From the NCBI GenBank assembly GCA_964016885.1, contig OZ024743.1, forward strand, positions 165,153,732 to 165,217,731: a DNA stretch of 64,000 bases, read 5' to 3'. The notes under the pieces were generated by a model. That model saw only the letters and a list, made by a program, of their open reading frames with translations. It had not been told where the DNA came from and searched no databases. The stretch is from Eledone cirrhosa. Taxonomy: Eukaryota > Mollusca > Cephalopoda > Octopoda > Eledonidae. The stretch's first letter is position 1, and every line of letters starts with the position of its first letter. Below are positions 54,201 to 60,200 of this stretch, one piece after another. The position numbers and the translations under genes are program-made.

Positions 54201-57200
54201 GGAGTCGCGAAAGAACGCGAACGACTCCTAGGCCACCGGGAATACGGCCTATTCTCCCTGCATAACCGAGCGACTTGCTGCGTCAAAGCGTCAATAGCTT
54301 TTAACATGGCATCTTCACGCGTCAAGACGGGTTGGTTCAAATGTGAAGAAGCAGGTAAATTAGGACCACTCATTGTCAATCCATATCAAATTGGACGTAT
54401 AAAAGTGATATTCACGTAAAAAGAATGCAGAAATTTCTTTAGATGTTCAGAACAACGGGAAAACAGCACACATTTCCCTCAACATCCATAAAGGCAGAAG
54501 AACGGAAAAAAAAAATGTTCTCAAGTGTCCATAACAGGGAAAATAATCCGGCGAATTTGTAAAAAACAATCCGAAGTCGACAAGTCAAATCACTTCATGG
54601 CAGAAACTCTCAAAAAAAATATATATCGACAACATCTCACGCTGGTCAGTTAAGGTCGGGAAAAGACGGCATCACGTGATGCGTCTCAACCAATCAGATG
54701 GCTGCATTTCGGAGAAGAAAGACAATTGGCGGGATAATTATCAGCCATTACAAAAATTAAGAATTCTTCTTTTTCTTTTGGTTTGTCTGTTTAAAAAAAT
54801 GCTCAAAAATGTTGATAATAATTTTTTTCTTTGTTTTTTGTTATATATTCACTGCCCAGAGAATAGCATAATAGAAGATATAAGTGTTTCGCTTATAAAT
54901 GTTCAACCATATGTATTATCAGAAGGTTGCCATTTTATAGAGTTCGATGCTCGGGGTCAACCACTTTAGGAGAGATGGTCACCATTTTAGAAGGCTGCGT
55001 TGTTTTACGATTTAGAGGGGAGTTCGTTTCCCTAGCTTGGCTGCTAGAACATCTCTTCTATTTGTTGTTAGGTGTAGGTTAACAATTAAGCAAAAAGAAC
55101 ATACCTCGAGATTATATATACATGAGCATTTTAATCAGAGCAATAAACAAAACAGGTTATCATATCAGTTGCTCCTTGATTGGTAATTCATAATTATCAT
55201 TAAGTGGCGGTGTTCAAATATCCCGTGACCGCATGGTGCAATATCGCTGTTTCGCCACAGTGAAATACGTCTGGTCGCCTCAAGAGACAAAGTCGAAGAG
55301 TGTGTATTTAGCTACTGACGTCAGAACTAAGGGCAGTTAATCGACTGCCTCCAAAGTCAAAGCTAGGTGGCGTGATCTTCTACACTTGCATGGGTTAGAT
55401 GGGTCCTTCTCAGCACAGCATCTCTCCACTCACTACATTTCTTTGTCATCTCCTCTATGAGTCTCAGCAATTTGAGGTCAGCTCTCACCACCTCTGCCCA
55501 GGTCTTTCTCAGTCTAACCCTACTGAGGCTTACTTCCACAGGCATTTCCTGGCACTTTTTCATCCATGTACATCACATGCCTATACCAATGCAGTTTCTC
55601 ACCTGCACATCACCTTAAATTACTCTTAAACCCAGCTTCTCCATCAGTTTATCCAAGCTTTATCTTTCTCTCACATTTACATTGCACATCTAACAAAGCA
55701 TCGCTGCTACATTTCTCTCCATTCTACACATGCCTTCTGCAGTCACTGATCATATTGCACTACCATGCAGCATCATACATAGGGGTCATACAGCCTTTCT
55801 TTTGTATGTAAGGAGAAACAAGATAATCAAAAGCTAAAATGCTAAGTACACACTCATGCATAATCGAAAGTAGCATGATAACAATGAGGCTTCTAGACAT
55901 TTGATTGGTTAACTCTTGGCGATAGTTCAGCTCAAACATACCTCAATGGAGCTACTAAATAATGGTTCCTAATATAGGCACAAGACCAGAAATTACTACA
56001 TTACAAACTACATGCTATTTCTAACAGGTCAATTGATGGCATAGGAGCTCTCTCATTGGTACTTTATTTATTGGTCCAAAAGGACAGAAGGAAGAGTTGG
56101 TCAGTCCTGGTAGTATCTGAACTCAGAATGCAAACAGGTGCAACCAAACACCACAAGGCACTGCACCTAGCACTCTACCAATTATGTTAATCCACTGCTC
56201 CACTAAACAAGAACACACTCTATAACCCTTAATGAGTTGGGGGATGATTACTAAAGGTTTTATTTATATATCCTGTGTCAAAACTAAGCCATTCAGGTAA
56301 AGTTCAACCTTCTTCAAATTATTCATTATAATCATAAATTAGAAGTTGTTATTTAGCCCTTAGTCAGTCCTGATTTAGCAAATCTAAGATCAAAGGAATT
56401 CCAGCCTATCTCGTCTTTTTCCAGATAGGTTTGGCAAGGTTTGGCAACTATTCCTACCAGGTCAAGTGACCATATATAGGTTCCCAGATTGGCTTAATGT
56501 CAGGAATAAGTAAATGAAATATGCTGCCTCAGGCTGGAATCAAACCTTCATCATATACACTGCTTGTCAGAACCTGTCGTCACTCTATGGCACTCACATA
56601 CAAAATAACATTCTTAATGAAAGACACTGCCTATGATTTTCAGATAATTTTGAAAATAAAATCAAGAATTTGAAGGAATTTAGTAATATAACTAACTTTC
56701 TCATTTTTTTTAAGCTAGTGTTTGGAACATAACTTAACAAAGATTCTTTCATAAAATTATGATGGAGGTTTTTACATAAATAGAAACACTTTAAAATAAA
56801 GTTTTATATCATAGAATAAAGGTCAGTTTCAAGTGGTTTTGTATTAAACATAATAAAATAACAATAGATGAGAATCATTATTTTCAATATGATGGGGCAA
56901 ATCATACTGTACCATCTTCAAAACAAGATTAAAAAAAAATGAAAGACTGGGTGACACATATGACTAGAATGCTTTCATCACAAGATTGCTGAAGCTGATG
57001 CTAATAATAACAGCAGCAACAATAGGATAAGTGGTTCTGAAACTTCCTTTACTCATGTCACACTCTAGAACAAGTAAAAATATTTTGCCACATTTCGTAC
57101 TTAAATTCAAAAATATATTCAAAAGAAGTATTTATATATACTAACATTACATAAAGTAGAAATATGGATAATTAAAAATTATCTGTACTTCCTTCTTTAG

Positions 57201-60200
57201 TCAATAAAGGGAGCAGAGTCATCAATGAGAAACATATGCTGGGTGGGGTTTTTTGGCAATGTTTTCATTCTTAGATTAGTTGTTTCCCAATTTGACAGTT
57301 TGTATTTTCCACATTTTGAAATAGAATCTAGTGCTGGTATCACGTTGTAAGGTGATAGGTGTTAAGAAGGGCACCCAGCTGAAGAAGCCATGCCAAATAT
57401 GGAACGTATGCGTAAGATGAGGTCACTTTGATCTATCTAGTCTCGGACTATGACAACATATCCAACTCATGCCAGCATGGAAGGCAGATACAAAATGATA
57501 TTTTGAAATAGAATCTTGTTTTTTCATGGCTCACCAGTGCACCAAGGTGCCCAGTTTGGGAGCCACCGAAATAAAATAATAGGAAGAATAAAAGCTAAGA
57601 AAAAAAAGAAAACACTTACCTTCAGCTGCTCTTCTAATGTGTGGTTGACATAGTCATATTCAGTCAGTAATGGAGTCAGTATTCTGAATGGGAAGAAAAA
57701 GGAGGTCTTTTTAGATGCAATAAAATGAAATTTACAGCTCACACCTATGTAGGTTTAGCTCACGTCCTACAAGGTTGTATCTTAAAGGAGGTTTCTTAGA
57801 TGTTTCAATGATAGGGGCCACAGTCCTACCATAAGAAATGAAGAGTCTTGTACGAGAACACAATGCAGTAATTGAACTCTCAATCATATGATTGTGAGAC
57901 CAACACCACTAGGCCAAGCACCTAACATTTGTGATGTAACACCACTGTAAGACATCAATATGTATAAAAAAAACAAGGAATGGTGTGATTGACACTTGAG
58001 ACATCAGTAAATACCAGGCTGGAACTACGATTAAGGTTTACTAGGGCTCAGACCTCAGAGAGGCAAATTACTGAACTTTAAAGGATCACAGTTTTATAAA
58101 AATTTGTATTATTAAATTAAGTATATAATAATTTCCTGTGATCAATAAACAAATCACTAAACATCTTTGCTGCATAGCAGTGTTGTGGAAATATTCAAAG
58201 CAATGGAAAGAGCTATATAGTGTTATGACTTGTCACATGATTTGGCATGGGTAAGTGTGGACTGTGTAGTAGGAAATGTAGTCTTAGTAATATTTTTAGT
58301 GTTGTCAGATAAAAAAAATGTTAAGAACTAGGTTTGTCAGCTTGCCATACTGTAAATTAAGATTATTTTATTTGCGAGAATGAGGCACACATTGTAGTGC
58401 TAAATATGCAAGCTCAGGCCCTGAGTGGATATTCACAGTATATCTTATTCAGAGATAAACAAAATAAATGAGTAGACTGAAAGAATGATGGTGAAATATT
58501 TATACCTTTCTTCTGTAAGCCAAGGAGAAAACTGGTTATCAGGTAACTGAAAAAAAAGAAAGAACCAATGAAAAAAATGCATTTTTTTGCTAGTGTATGG
58601 TATAATTATTTCAATACTAGTGCAAATGAAACAGCCTTTGATATCCCATATTACCACTGCCCACAAGTTGTGCATATATCGACTTGTGAGCAGTGGTAAT
58701 ATGGGATCAAAGACTGTTTCATTTGGACTAGTATTGAAAGAATACCATACACAAACCATTCTGGAAATCAATGAAGAACCTTCAAGACAATAACTATGAG
58801 TGGAAGGAAGAGTGGCAAAGATCAGGGAATGAATCCAAATTTGCCAACCAAGACTTCGCCCAGGACCTCACATCTAAACCAGTCAGCTTTGACCTTCCTA
58901 GAAAGCAATGGGTGCTCCTTAATTGGATCTGCACAACACATGCCAGGACAGCCCAGTATGTGACTGTGAGGACCCTGTCCAACAATGCTGCATGTTGTTT
59001 GGAATTGCCCTCAGACGTTTTCCAGGCAGCCTGGAAGCAATCTATAATACTACAAATGATACCATAGTGAGGCTCACCAATTTCAAGCTGTGTCTCTAAC
59101 CATTATGCATATGTCATACGACAAGGTGAATTCATTATGTGATGCAGACATAGCTAAGCTCCTCCCTGGTTAATGTAAACAGTGAGGACGATAGTTAAAA
59201 ACATTGATCAGCATGATCAAGTCTTCAGCTAATATCTGGTCTTCACATACATGGTGACCAATGTTGGAATTGTGATTGGCTGAAAATATCTGTGTCAAAC
59301 GTCTGTGATTGGCGTGTGTGTGTGCAGCCTCTTTGTTTTTGATGATGTTGATGCACTGGAGTCAACTCAACCCATCCAGAGTAAATGCCAATACAAGTAC
59401 AAATAATTAATACTAATCTAAATACAACAGCCCTTGATCCCCTATTACCAGACTGCCCCAAAACTACCATTATTAAAGTGTTTATATTTAAATTAAAATC
59501 TTTGAAATCCTTAACATATTCATCATAGTTTATGTTAAGAACCTTTAATTATTTCTTTTGATAAAACCAACTGTTTCTTTGAAAAAATACCCCACCATGT
59601 TGAAGGACACCCAGACAGGCTGGGCGGAACTCACTTATATATAAAATTCCATGTTCTGTGTGCATTTTATTGAGGCACAGGCACTAGAGAGGCTGTCATG
59701 TCTTTGACACAACCGAAAGGTCCTCCTAACTCTTTGTTTGGCAAGTGTTTCATTAATTGATTGAAATACAGTGAATTTCATTATCATCATCATCTTCGTT
59801 TAACGTCCATCGTCCACGCAAGCATGGGTTAGACGGGAGTTGTCCCACTTGAGGCAAGGTAGGTCGGGTGACCGTGTCTCGCTCATATAGGACTATCTGG
59901 CAGGTTTTCTACGGCTGGATGCCCTTCCTAACACCAACCACATTTACAGTGTGGAACTGGGAACTTTTTACCGTGTTACCTACACAGCCACATTACAGCA
60001 TGGACTGTGTGTTTTTTTGTAATGACACCTACACGATCTCGATCTCATTTATTTGGACTGGATGTTGTGGTACCAACTTTACAGAGAGAGGGTGGTGTTG
60101 GTGGGAGTTGGAGGATAGGGTAGGGGTAGTGGATTGGGGTGTATATTTGGTTAAAAGGTGCCTACTGACTGTAGGTTTCACTTTGTACATAGGTAAGGCG

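Larger units (their letters stand above)
50289..55384 (-). mobile_element. Ty3/gypsy LTR retrotransposon, defective but young
   Basis: Two 420-bp LTRs (54965-55384 is the 5' LTR, 50289-50708 the 3' LTR) differ at about four positions. Between them on the minus strand, in order: short gag remnant, protease, RT, RNase H and integrase, with frame breaks between segments. There is no env-like frame. Likely primer-binding site TGGTTGACCCCGAGC at 54963-54949, just inside the 5' LTR. A purine-rich GGGGGCAGG lies next to the 3' LTR. It split an older LINE tail: left piece at 50258-50288, right piece from 55385. Confidence 0.92.

Noticed and set aside
58593..58752. Hairpin as a microRNA precursor
   Set aside because: Arms are 70-75 nt and consist of duplicated LINE coding sequence; a foldback explains it better, though small-RNA data could revive the idea.
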